Source of the DNA: Chitinophagaceae bacterium UBA4407
GTDB lineage: Bacteria > Bacteroidota > Bacteroidia > Chitinophagales > Chitinophagaceae
Length of the DNA stretch: 7,933 bases
NCBI GenBank assembly: GCA_002390845.1
Contig: DGQT01000064.1
Coordinates: 1 to 7,933 of the forward strand
Reading direction: 5' to 3'
The notes beneath the pieces were generated by a model. It worked only from the letters and a program-made list of their open reading frames with translations, ran no database searches and was not told where the DNA came from. Position numbers and translations under genes: made by a program. Positions 1 to 6,796 of this stretch are shown here, piece after piece. Within the stretch, counting starts at the first letter, position 1; each line of letters starts with the position of its first letter.

Positions 1-57
1 GCGTCGCACTCTTGTACTTCAGGTAATTCTTTTCATCACTATGCAGTCAGGTTTAAT
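1..57 (+). repeat. Interspersed repeat, half copy (head-motif subfamily 1), cut by window edge
   Basis: Positions 1-17 read GCGTCGCACTCTTGTAC, the same head motif that appears at 2560, 3985 (minus), 6661 and 6796 (minus). After 22 variable bases follows TATGCAGTCAGG-TTTAATAA (about 40-59). This matches the reverse complement of the right half of the 6661-6796 unit (TATGCAGCCAGGCTTTAGTAA) at nearly the same distance from the head. No inverted partner is visible in 60-148, so this is a single arm or a decayed unit. The first two bases of the 19-nt head would lie outside the window. Confidence 0.7.
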
Positions 58-88
58 AAATAATATCAGAATTTACTGTTGGTTATTC

Positions 89-117
89 TTGGTTAAATTA
101 ACAGCAGCAGATACTTG
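89..117 (+). promoter_or_regulatory. Weak candidate Bacteroidota promoter for the copper oxidase
   Basis: TTG at 89-91 is followed after 20 nt by TACTTG at 112-117, a shortened version of the Bacteroidota -7 box TAnnTTTG. This would start transcription about 25 nt before the ATG at 149. The -7 match is poor. An alternative box, TATTCTTG at 84-91 (7 of 8), has no TTG at the right distance upstream. No copper-regulator operator was recognised. Confidence 0.22.
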
Positions 118-148
118 AACTAAAAAACTAAAATTAAATAAAGACTTG

Positions 149-2479
149 ATGAAAAGGTTATACTTACCTGTTATAATTCTATGCGGATCCCTGTCAGCAT
201 TTTCGCAGCATGACATGGAAAAAATGCCGGCGAATATGTCGATGCAGGACTCAATTTCGAAAGTCACTTCAAAACTCAATTACCTTAATGCCGGAAAACC
301 CAAAACAGTACGCTACGATCTTTATGTGAATGATACGATGGTAAACTTTTCCGGAAAAATGGCACATGCCATGGCGATCAATGGCAGCATTCCCGGGCCT
401 ACTCTTACTTTTACCGAAGGAGATACCGCAGAAATTTATGTACACAACCAGATGGATATGGAAACTTCGCTTCACTGGCATGGAATATTTTTACCCAACC
501 AGTTTGACGGTGTTCCTTATTTAACACAAATGCCTATTCCTCCACATCAAACACATTTGTATAAATTCCCCGTTATACAGAATGGAACTTACTGGTATCA
601 TTCCCACACCATGTTACAGGAACAGAGCGGTATGTTTGGCGCTTTGATTTTAAATAAAAGAGATAATGAACCGGAAATACCAACATTGCCCATTGTGCTG
701 AGCGACTGGACAGATATGAACCCTAAAGAAGTTGATCGTTCATTGCACAATGCAACAGATTGGTTCGCAATAAAGAAAGGATCCACACAGAGCTACAGCG
801 AGGCGATTAAAAGCGGCAATCTTAAAACCAAGCTAACCAATGAATGGAAGCGCATGAATGCAATGGATGTAAGCGATGTAGCATATGACAAATTTCTAAT
901 TAACGGAATCAACATAAATGAACAGCCACAATTTAATGCAGGCGATAAGGTAAGGCTCCGCATTGTGAATGGAAGTTCATCTACTTATTTCTGGCTAAGT
1001 TATGCAGGCGGTAAAATAACAGTAGTGGCAAACGATGGCAACGATGTAGAACCCGTTGAAGTTGACAGATTAATTGTTGCTGTTGCAGAAACATATGATG
1101 TAATTGTAACGATACCTGAAGATATGAGTTACGAATTTTTAGCTACTCCCGAAGACCGCACCAGCTACGCATCTTTATGGTTGGGCTCTGGTATGAAAAT
1201 GCCGGCAACACCCTTGTCCAAGCTCAACTATTTTGCAGGCATGAAGATGATGAACGGCATGATGGGAATGGATGGAAATATGGAGCCAAAGGGTATGCGT
1301 ATGCGCAACCAGGTTATGGACATGAACACCGTAATGTATCCTGAAATAACCGGTGATGAAAATCCAAAGAAGCAAAAAACCGTCGATGGAATAGCACAAA
1401 AAGATGATATGCAGGATATGCCAGGCATGGATATGGGAGCTGATAATGTAGATATTGTTACACTGAATTATGGTATGCTGAAGGCTACAGAAAAAACAAC
1501 ATTGCGGGATGGGCCTGTAAAATTGCTGCGTTTCGAACTTACCGGAAATATGAACCGTTATGTCTGGAGCATCAATAACAAAGTAGTTTCAGAAGCAGAT
1601 AAAATCTTAATACAGAAAGGCGAAAATGTAAGGATCGTACTTTACAACAATACCATGATGCGGCATCCCATGCACCTGCATGGTCACGATTTCAGGGTGC
1701 TGAATGGCAAGGGAGAATATGCGCCTTTAAAAAACACTTTGGATATTATGCCTATGGAAACCGACACACTTGAATTTGCTGCAACAGAAAGTGGCGACTG
1801 GTTTTTCCATTGCCATATTTTGTATCACATGATGAGTGGCATGGGCCGCATATTCAGTTACCAAGGCTCTCCATTAAACCCTGAAATAACGGATCCCAAA
1901 TATGCTCAACGCAAATTATTTTCTGATGACCGAACGCTGCATTTTATGACAAGAGTGGGTATAGAAACCAATGGCAGCGAAGGTTTTGCGATGATTGCAA
2001 ATACACGCTGGAAAAGCAACACACTCTGGCATCTTGGTTACAGTGACAATCATGGGTACGAAAGCGAAACAATGCTTGGCAGGTATATTGGTAAAATGCA
2101 ATGGCTCTATCCTTATGCCGGTTTTGATTATCATTATAAAACAGAAGGTGGCCCAAAAAATATTTTTGGCAGCGAAGAAAAGAACCTGTTTGGCCAGGTA
2201 AGTAATAAGAACAATCGTAAAACTGTTGTAGCAGGTATCGCCTATACGTTACCCTTGCTGGTAATTGCCGATGCACGTGTAGATGGCAATGGAAAATTCC
2301 GCTTTCTGTTATCAAGGGAAGATCTTGCTGTTACGCCGCGCTTACGTTTTAACTGGATGATCAATACCGATAAAGAATACATGGCCGGTCTCAGGTATAT
2401 TGTTTCAAAATATTTCAACCTTTCCACACACTATGACAGCGATATGGGCTGGGGTGCGGGTGTAACTTTTAATTACTAA
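149..2479 (+). CDS. Secreted multicopper oxidase (CopA/PcoA type) with C-terminal CopB-like barrel extension
   Basis: This is a probable cuproxidase that oxidises Cu(I) or other metals or phenols in the cell envelope and contributes to copper tolerance. The open frame also includes a TTG at 146, but the ATG at 149 is the natural start and gives 776 residues. Residues 1-20 form a Sec-type signal peptide (MKRLYLPVII core, ending AFS-Q) with no twin arginine. All four copper motifs are present: HWHG at 109-112, YWYHSH ending at 153, HPMHLHGH at 506-513, and HCHILYHMMSGM at 554-565. In the last, Cys555, His560 and axial Met565 are type 1 copper ligands. Residues 349-429 are a Met-rich insert with 18 methionines, like those that bind extra copper in CopA and CueO. 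Residues from about 580 to 776 are not part of the oxidase fold. They alternate aromatic and polar residues and end in Tyr, like a small CopB-type outer-membrane barrel. No copper genes flank it. Confidence 0.93.
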   Translation: MKRLYLPVIILCGSLSAFSQHDMEKMPANMSMQDSISKVTSKLNYLNAGKPKTVRYDLYVNDTMVNFSGKMAHAMAINGSIPGPTLTFTEGDTAEIYVHNQMDMETSLHWHGIFLPNQFDGVPYLTQMPIPPHQTHLYKFPVIQNGTYWYHSHTMLQEQSGMFGALILNKRDNEPEIPTLPIVLSDWTDMNPKEVDRSLHNATDWFAIKKGSTQSYSEAIKSGNLKTKLTNEWKRMNAMDVSDVAYDKFLINGININEQPQFNAGDKVRLRIVNGSSSTYFWLSYAGGKITVVANDGNDVEPVEVDRLIVAVAETYDVIVTIPEDMSYEFLATPEDRTSYASLWLGSGMKMPATPLSKLNYFAGMKMMNGMMGMDGNMEPKGMRMRNQVMDMNTVMYPEITGDENPKKQKTVDGIAQKDDMQDMPGMDMGADNVDIVTLNYGMLKATEKTTLRDGPVKLLRFELTGNMNRYVWSINNKVVSEADKILIQKGENVRIVLYNNTMMRHPMHLHGHDFRVLNGKGEYAPLKNTLDIMPMETDTLEFAATESGDWFFHCHILYHMMSGMGRIFSYQGSPLNPEITDPKYAQRKLFSDDRTLHFMTRVGIETNGSEGFAMIANTRWKSNTLWHLGYSDNHGYESETMLGRYIGKMQWLYPYAGFDYHYKTEGGPKNIFGSEEKNLFGQVSNKNNRKTVVAGIAYTLPLLVIADARVDGNGKFRFLLSREDLAVTPRLRFNWMINTDKEYMAGLRYIVSKYFNLSTHYDSDMGWGAGVTFNY

Positions 2480-2515
2480 ATCTCCATGAATTAAGTATCT
2501 GTACAAAATATAATG

Positions 2516-2560
2516 AGAAAAGATTTTGAGCCCGACAGCAAATCTCTAAGCATCTTTTCT
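2516..2560 (+). terminator. Possible weak hairpin after the copper oxidase gene
   Basis: AGAAAAGAT at 2516-2524 is the perfect reverse complement of ATCTTTTCT at 2552-2560, separated by 27 nt. A competing inner stem pairs AGATTT (2521-2526) with AAATCT (2541-2546). It lies 37 nt after the stop codon, but there is no clean T-tract, and part of it overlaps the start of a repeat unit. A role as a terminator is a guess. Confidence 0.25.
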
Positions 2561-2664
2561 TGCATCGCACACTTGTACATTGGGAATGGACGCGGCTTTT
2601 AACGAAGCGAAGATTGAAGCGAATCACTATTGTGTCAGGCGACCAAAAGAGGAGATGTAAGCCC
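2532..2664 (+). repeat. Interspersed quasi-palindromic repeat unit (subfamily 2)
   Basis: The head TTGCATCGCACACTTGTAC lies at 2560-2578. Exactly 25 nt later comes GAAGCGAAGATTGAAGCG (2604-2621). The same head, 25-nt spacing and second block occur on the minus strand at 3985-3924, and the similarity continues outward on both sides, for example CCGRCA and ATYTCTA before the head. Near the right end, GCGACCAAAAGAGGAGATG (about 2639-2657) resembles the inverted head region of the 6661-6796 unit (GCGACGCAAGAGGCGATG). The unit therefore has imperfect inverted arms. It lies between the convergent 3' ends of the copper oxidase and the lipoprotein gene. Exact borders are uncertain by about 20 bases. 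Confidence 0.65.
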
Positions 2665-2673
2665 TGCATATTA

Positions 2674-3870
2674 TCATCGTCCTACACAAGAACTAAAATT
2701 GCTTTTAAAAAAGTAGGAGAACTCGCTTAAATCCTTTGATATGTATTTTTCATAAAGCAATTTGATATAGTTTTTGAAGTCTTCGTCATTATTTATGCTC
2801 AAGATTAAATTATAATCTAACTCTTCATGAGCATACTTACACAGCTCAATATATTTTTTTTGCAAAAAAAAACTCCGCATTTTTAAATCCAAGTACATTC
2901 CATGTTCATATAATACAAAAGAATCCAAATTTAATTCTGTATACTGTTTAAAATATGCATCATTAGCTGAATCAAGACTTTTATAATTTTTGGTATAAAG
3001 GAAATACTGCGATAATGCTAATTTCGCTGTAATGGAATCTTTCTGAAAATCTGATTTGATACATTGGTGACAGATTTTATAAATAGAATCCATAGACAAT
3101 GACAAAGAGATATCTTTAATATTGCATTGATCGGGAAAACGTTGTTTTAAAACAGACATATATTTACCTCTTAAAACAGAATTTTCCTTATCTGATAAAT
3201 AATCAATTACATTACGTAAACAAACTAACGAGTAATAATCATTGTCTATAAGCTTATCATAAATAGAAAGAGCCTTTTGTTGTTCACCGATAATAAGATA
3301 TTCTTTTGCTAATATAAAATCAAGACGCTTACTATCACTGAATTGTTCTTTTATTTTAGCCACTTCGTTTATTAACTCCCTCGCCGCTTCATTACTTTTA
3401 TCTTTGTTATTTTTAACATATTTTTCTTCAATTTCCTGTAATTTATAAAGCTCAGTATTTTGTGAAAATGCTGAGCTCACCAATAAAATACTTTGTGCTT
3501 CCATAGGAAGGTTATCCAGAAAATTTTCATACCTAAATAGGATATATTTTAAGATTTGGTCTTGTCTTTCACTAGGCGATATTTCGAAACCATAAAATCC
3601 AGAATGTCGCATCGTATCAACCCTATACCGACTTTTAATTAGTGTTATACATTTCCTATATTCCGATCGCATTAAATAATACATTGACATTTCAAGAAAA
3701 CTTGAAGTGTCAATTTTGGTATCAACACCATAACATAGCTGAATTAAATTTTCACTCGGAACCAGATTGTCAGTAACATTTGTCTTGCTTTCCTCTGTTT
3801 TAGTTTTGAGATTATTTGAACATCCAATGCAAAAAAACATTAGAGAAAAAATAAAAATCTGTTTGTACAT
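2674..3870 (-). CDS. AT-rich lipoprotein with TPR-like helices, function unknown
   Basis: I do not recognise the family. The 398-residue product starts with a lipoprotein signal: a basic MYKQ, a hydrophobic run, then FCIGC with lipidation at Cys17 (Ile-Gly at -2 and -1; the -3 Cys is unusual). The stretch after Cys17 (SNNLKTKTEES) is a polar linker. The rest is helical. Residues about 181-212 fit a tetratricopeptide repeat (LAKEYLIIGEQQKALSIYDK), and similar but weaker helical pairs lie near 58-82 and 280-312. Nine further cysteines include a CHQC at 267-270, many for an envelope protein. Base composition is far from the neighbours: sampled 60-base lines are 23-27% GC against 42% in the ATPase gene. 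The gene is bordered by two inverted copies of the same repeat. It is probably an envelope scaffold or binding protein and may have been acquired horizontally. The coding assignment is firm, the function is not. Confidence 0.8.
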   Translation of the reverse strand: MYKQIFIFSLMFFCIGCSNNLKTKTEESKTNVTDNLVPSENLIQLCYGVDTKIDTSSFLEMSMYYLMRSEYRKCITLIKSRYRVDTMRHSGFYGFEISPSERQDQILKYILFRYENFLDNLPMEAQSILLVSSAFSQNTELYKLQEIEEKYVKNNKDKSNEAARELINEVAKIKEQFSDSKRLDFILAKEYLIIGEQQKALSIYDKLIDNDYYSLVCLRNVIDYLSDKENSVLRGKYMSVLKQRFPDQCNIKDISLSLSMDSIYKICHQCIKSDFQKDSITAKLALSQYFLYTKNYKSLDSANDAYFKQYTELNLDSFVLYEHGMYLDLKMRSFFLQKKYIELCKYAHEELDYNLILSINNDEDFKNYIKLLYEKYISKDLSEFSYFFKSNFSSCVGR

Positions 3871-3887
3871 AATTAATTTTTAACTAC

Positions 3888-4012
3888 CATTTCCCGCTTT
3901 TATTCTTGCCCCACTAACCTTTTCTCTTCAATCTCCGCTTCTCTAAAGCTCATACATAATCCAACCGTACAAGTGAGTGACACAACGAAGCCTCATAGAA
4001 ATCCCATGCCGG
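3888..4012 (-). repeat. Interspersed quasi-palindromic repeat unit (subfamily 2), inverted copy
   Basis: Read on the minus strand, the head TTGTGTCACTCACTTGTAC (3985-3967) is followed after 25 nt by GAAGCGGAGATTGAAGAG (3941-3924). This is the same architecture as the unit at 2532-2664, with four differences in the 19-nt head and two in the 18-nt second block. Further similarity extends to CCGGCA at 4012-4007 on one side and to AAAAGCGGGAAATG near 3901-3888 on the other. The unit fills most of the gap between the ATPase stop codon and the lipoprotein start codon, so it must be transcribed if the two are read through. Confidence 0.6.
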
Positions 4013-4030
4013 TAACAAAAAATTCCTTCT

Positions 4031-5596
4031 TTAAAACCAACTCTTTTTCCTGCCGCTGCTTCGTCCGCCAAGGCCAAGTGCGCCAAGCAAACTGCGGGTA
4101 ATGATTGACGCAGCCGTACGCTCCACCTGCTTTACAGCGGAACTGTCGAAAAAACTTTTCTCTTTGGGTGCGGCTTTTTGTTCTTTGGCCTGTTGCTTTT
4201 CTGCTTCCTTCTGCTCTTGTTGCTGCTGTGTTTTTTGTGCGGCTTCTTCCAGCTTTTCAGTAAGTATTTCGTAAGCACTTTCGGTGTCAACAACACGGTT
4301 ATATTTATTGGCCAGCCTGCTTTTACTTACCAGCGAATCAATTTCTGAATCGGTTAAAATATCCATGCGGCTGCGCGGCGGGCAAAGCATCGTATGCACC
4401 AAGGGTGTAGGAATTCCTTTTTCATTTAACAGCGTAACAAAGGCTTCGCCAATACCCATTTGCGTTAGCAGGTCTTCGGTTTTGTAGTATTCACTTTCGG
4501 GGAAATTTTCTGCCGCCTGTTTAATTGTTTTTCTGTCGGCAGCAGTAAATGCACGCAATGCATGCTGCACTTTTAAGCCAAGCTGGCTGAGTATAGAAGC
4601 CGGAACATCCTGCGGGTTTTGCGTGCAGAAATAAATACCAATTCCTTTTGAGCGGATGAGTTTTATTACGGTTTCAATCTGCTTTAATAAAGCATCGGTT
4701 GCTTCTTCAAAAAGGAGGTGCGCCTCATCAATAAACATGATGAGTTTGGGTTTATCCATATCGCCTTCTTCGGGGCAGGTAGCATACAATTCGGCAAGCA
4801 ACTGCAGCATAAAAGTGGAGAACAGTTTTGGTTTGCTTTGCATATCGGTAACACGCAGAATATTGATCATGCCGCGGCCATCATCGCTGATGCGCATCAG
4901 GTCATCCACTTCAAAACTGGGTTCACCAAAAAATATATCCGCGCCCTGCTGTTGCAGTTCTATTACTTTACGCAAAATTGTTCCGGTGGAAGTGGTGGAA
5001 ATATTGCCGTAATCTTTTGCCAGTTCATCTTTGCCTTCGTTGCCCACATACTGCAATACTTTTATAAAATCTTTCAGATCGAGCAGGGGCAGTTTTTTAT
5101 CATCACAGTATTTAAAGATCATAGAAACAAGCCCACCCTGTGTATCATTCAATGCGAGAATCTTGCTTAACAATATGGGCCCAAATTCGCTTACGGTTGC
5201 ACGCAAACGGATGCCTTTTTCATTGCTCAGCGTCATCAATTCTGCCGGAAACGCAGACGGGGTATAGGTTACATTCAATATTTTGCAACGGTCTGTAATT
5301 TTATCGTTTGCTGTTCCGGCGGCGGCAATACCGCTCAGGTCGCCTTTAATATCCATCATAATTACCGGTACACTGGCATCGCTTAAAATCTCGCTGATCA
5401 TCTGCAGCGTTTTTGTTTTTCCCGTTCCCGTTGCTCCCGCAATCAGGCCATGGCGGTTCATCATTTTCAGTGGCAGAAAAATATCGGCACCCGAAACTAC
5501 CTGCCCGTCCAGCATGGCGCAGCCGAGTTTCACATGTTCACCTTTAAAAGTATATCCCTGTTGTACGGCCTGTAAAAATTGTTCCTGTGTTGGCAT
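4031..5596 (-). CDS. yjgR: HerA-like ATPase, DUF853/YjgR family
   Basis: This is a cytoplasmic P-loop NTPase of 521 residues, near the usual length of the family that includes E. coli YjgR. Visible motifs are Walker A GATGTGKT (54-61), the strand VPVIMMDIKGDLSG (76-89) typical of HerA/FtsK-like pumps, Walker B LIMFIDEAH (285-293, with Asp290 and Glu291), and the sensor strand YFCTQNP (322-328). Residues about 445-480 are rich in Gln, Glu, Lys and Ala and probably form a coiled coil or flexible linker. The tail is Gly-Arg rich (LGALGLGGRSSGRKK). HerA relatives form hexamers that move along DNA, but the physiological role of the DUF853 branch is poorly defined. No NurA nuclease or other defence partner lies beside it. 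The start ATG at 5596 is the first in frame and gives the usual family N-terminus. The gene diverges from the response regulator. Confidence 0.92.
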   Translation of the reverse strand: MPTQEQFLQAVQQGYTFKGEHVKLGCAMLDGQVVSGADIFLPLKMMNRHGLIAGATGTGKTKTLQMISEILSDASVPVIMMDIKGDLSGIAAAGTANDKITDRCKILNVTYTPSAFPAELMTLSNEKGIRLRATVSEFGPILLSKILALNDTQGGLVSMIFKYCDDKKLPLLDLKDFIKVLQYVGNEGKDELAKDYGNISTTSTGTILRKVIELQQQGADIFFGEPSFEVDDLMRISDDGRGMINILRVTDMQSKPKLFSTFMLQLLAELYATCPEEGDMDKPKLIMFIDEAHLLFEEATDALLKQIETVIKLIRSKGIGIYFCTQNPQDVPASILSQLGLKVQHALRAFTAADRKTIKQAAENFPESEYYKTEDLLTQMGIGEAFVTLLNEKGIPTPLVHTMLCPPRSRMDILTDSEIDSLVSKSRLANKYNRVVDTESAYEILTEKLEEAAQKTQQQQEQKEAEKQQAKEQKAAPKEKSFFDSSAVKQVERTAASIITRSLLGALGLGGRSSGRKKSWF

Positions 5597-5698
5597 TGCA
5601 AAAGTTTTGCGGAAAGTTAGCAGATTAGGATATGAGTAAGAAATATTTTGTGCCGGGATTTCATAATTCTATGCCATTGCCGTGAACACAACAAACAC

Positions 5699-5727
5699 GG
5701 TAATATAAAAAACGATACTGGTAATAT
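5699..5727. promoter_or_regulatory. Direct repeat GGTAATAT x2, possible regulator site
   Basis: GGTAATAT occurs at 5699-5706 and again at 5720-5727. The 21-bp repeat distance is close to two helical turns, so both sites would face the same side of the DNA. It lies in the 247-bp gap between the divergent ATPase and response regulator genes. OmpR-class regulators bind direct repeats, so autoregulation is conceivable, but an 8-mer this AT-rich can recur by chance. Confidence 0.25.
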
Positions 5728-5789
5728 GCTGTGCCATTAATTTGCCTCTGCCAATAATTGCAAATGCGTTAACAAAAAATTACCCGATG

Positions 5790-5821
5790 TTTGCTCTGTC
5801 AGTATAAATGAATTATTTTTA
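5790..5821 (+). promoter_or_regulatory. Candidate Bacteroidota-type promoter for the response regulator
   Basis: TTTG at 5790-5793 is followed after 20 nt by TATTTTTA at 5814-5821, which matches 7 of 8 positions of the Bacteroidota -7 box TAnnTTTG. Order and spacing fit the promoter recognised by the primary sigma factor of this phylum. Transcription would start near 5828, leaving a short leader before the ATG at 5844. It is the best promoter match in the window. Confidence 0.45.
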
Positions 5822-5843
5822 GCTGACAATTAAAATCAAGATC

Positions 5844-6551
5844 ATGGAAGTACCGAAATTTAAAATCTTATTGTGCGAAGACGACCAGAACCTGGGAATG
5901 GTTCTGAAAAATTATTTAGAGCTGAGCGATTACAATGTTACATTAGAAAGAGATGGCCGGCTTGGGCTTGCAGCATTTCAAAGGGAAAAATACGATATAT
6001 GTCTGCTCGATGTTATGATGCCCCACATGGACGGTTTTACACTTGCAGAGGAGATCCGCGATATTGACCCTGATGTGCCCCTGTTTTTTTTGAGCGCCAA
6101 AACAATGAAGGAAGATATTATTCAGGGTTATAAATTGGGTGCTGATGATTATATTACCAAGCCTTTTGACAGCGAGGTATTACTGCTTAAAATAAAAGCG
6201 ATTCTCAAACGCAATGAAGAGCTGAACAGGGAAAGCGAAAATATGCAGTTCGACCTGGGTCGTTATCACTTTAACCCCAAGCTTCGCGAACTGATACATG
6301 ATGGCAAAACGCAAACACTTTCGCCAAAAGAAAACGAGCTGTTGAAAATGCTTGCCGAGCACAAGAACGACTTATTGCCACGCGAAAGGGCATTAAAAAA
6401 AATATGGGGCAGCGATACTTACTTTAATGGCCGCAGTATGGATGTTTATATTGCCAAGCTGCGTAAGTATTTGAAAGACGATGAAAAATTAGAGATTGTG
6501 AATATACACGGCAATGGTTTCAGGCTGGTAGTACAGGAAACAGCTGTATAA
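5844..6551 (+). CDS. rprY: OmpR/PhoB-class response regulator, RprY-like
   Basis: This is a 235-residue DNA-binding response regulator, the output half of a two-component system. The receiver domain (residues 6-122) has the acidic pocket Glu12-Asp13-Asp14, phospho-acceptor Asp56 in LLDVMMP, switch Ser84 in LSAK, Tyr103 and Lys106 in ADDYITKPF. After a linker, residues about 135-230 form the winged helix with recognition-helix sequence NGRSMDVYIAKLRKYL (195-210) and wing IHGNGFRL (221-228). The N-terminus KILLCEDDQNLGMVL and the KEDIIQGYKLGADDYITKPF stretch resemble Bacteroides RprY from memory, hence the symbol, which should be taken as family-level. No sensor kinase is adjacent: upstream is the divergent ATPase and downstream is a strong terminator, so it appears to be transcribed alone. 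The ATG at 5844 fits the family start and a promoter just upstream. Confidence 0.93.
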   Translation: MEVPKFKILLCEDDQNLGMVLKNYLELSDYNVTLERDGRLGLAAFQREKYDICLLDVMMPHMDGFTLAEEIRDIDPDVPLFFLSAKTMKEDIIQGYKLGADDYITKPFDSEVLLLKIKAILKRNEELNRESENMQFDLGRYHFNPKLRELIHDGKTQTLSPKENELLKMLAEHKNDLLPRERALKKIWGSDTYFNGRSMDVYIAKLRKYLKDDEKLEIVNIHGNGFRLVVQETAV

Positions 6552-6575
6552 CTTTTATTTGAATAATTATTAAGG

Positions 6576-6613
6576 GGCTGTTTCAAAATCAAGATTTTGA
6601 GACAGCCTTTTTT
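6576..6613 (+). terminator. Strong intrinsic terminator after the response regulator
   Basis: GGCTGTTTCAAAATC (6576-6590) pairs with GATTTTGAGACAGCC (6593-6607) along the full 15 bases with one G-T wobble. The innermost pair opens to a 4-nt loop. The stem is followed directly by TTTTTT (6608-6613) and a further T-rich run to 6626. It begins 24 nt after the regulator's stop codon. The reverse strand lacks a good T-tract after the stem, so it mainly serves the plus strand. Confidence 0.9.
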
Positions 6614-6660
6614 ATTGTTTTTTTTTGAGCCAGGCATTTAATTTTTTAACCGGGCTTTTG

Positions 6661-6796
6661 TTGCGTCGCACACTTGTACTGAAGAACTGTGTTCAGCTAT
6701 GTGCAGTCAACCTGTGCCAGTACAACCTGGTTTAATTACTAAAGCCTGGCTGCATATTGCTGAATATTGTTTCAAATGTACAAGGGTGCGACGCAA
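6661..6796. repeat. 136-bp palindromic interspersed repeat unit (subfamily 1)
   Basis: The left arm TTGCGTCGCACACTTGTAC (6661-6679) and right arm GTACAAGGGTGCGACGCAA (6778-6796) are reverse complements with one mismatch. Symmetry continues inward: TTCAGCTATGTGCAGTCA (6692-6709) on the left mirrors TTCAGCAATATGCAGCCA read on the minus strand on the right (CCTGGCTGCATA at 6745-6756 plus its flank). Outside the arms, GAGCCAGGCATT (6627-6638) and AATGCCAGGCTC (6817-6828) are again inverted with one mismatch. The left half carries an imperfect duplication, CAGTCAACCTG (6704-6714) and CAGTACAACCTGG (6718-6730). The unit lies between convergent genes. No target-site duplication is evident. RNA from either strand could fold into a long hairpin. 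Confidence 0.8.

Noticed and set aside
146..148. TTG as start codon of the copper oxidase
   Set aside because: It immediately precedes an ATG that gives a normal signal peptide; TTG starts are uncommon and nothing favours this one.
1944..2315. 123-codon minus-strand open frame
   Set aside because: Antisense shadow of the oxidase C-terminal region; the plus frame there continues in register to a natural stop with barrel-like residues.
2469..2669. 66-codon minus-strand open frame between the copper oxidase and lipoprotein genes
   Set aside because: It is essentially a translation of repeat unit 2532-2664 and overlaps the oxidase stop codon; no coding features.
4718..5170. 150-codon plus-strand open frame
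   Set aside because: Antisense shadow of the ATPase gene, covering its Walker B region.
4031..5596. HerA-like gene as part of an antiphage HerA-NurA, HerA-SIR2 or HerA-DUF4297 system
   Set aside because: The protein is the full-length DUF853/YjgR type, and neither neighbour is a nuclease, SIR2 or other effector.
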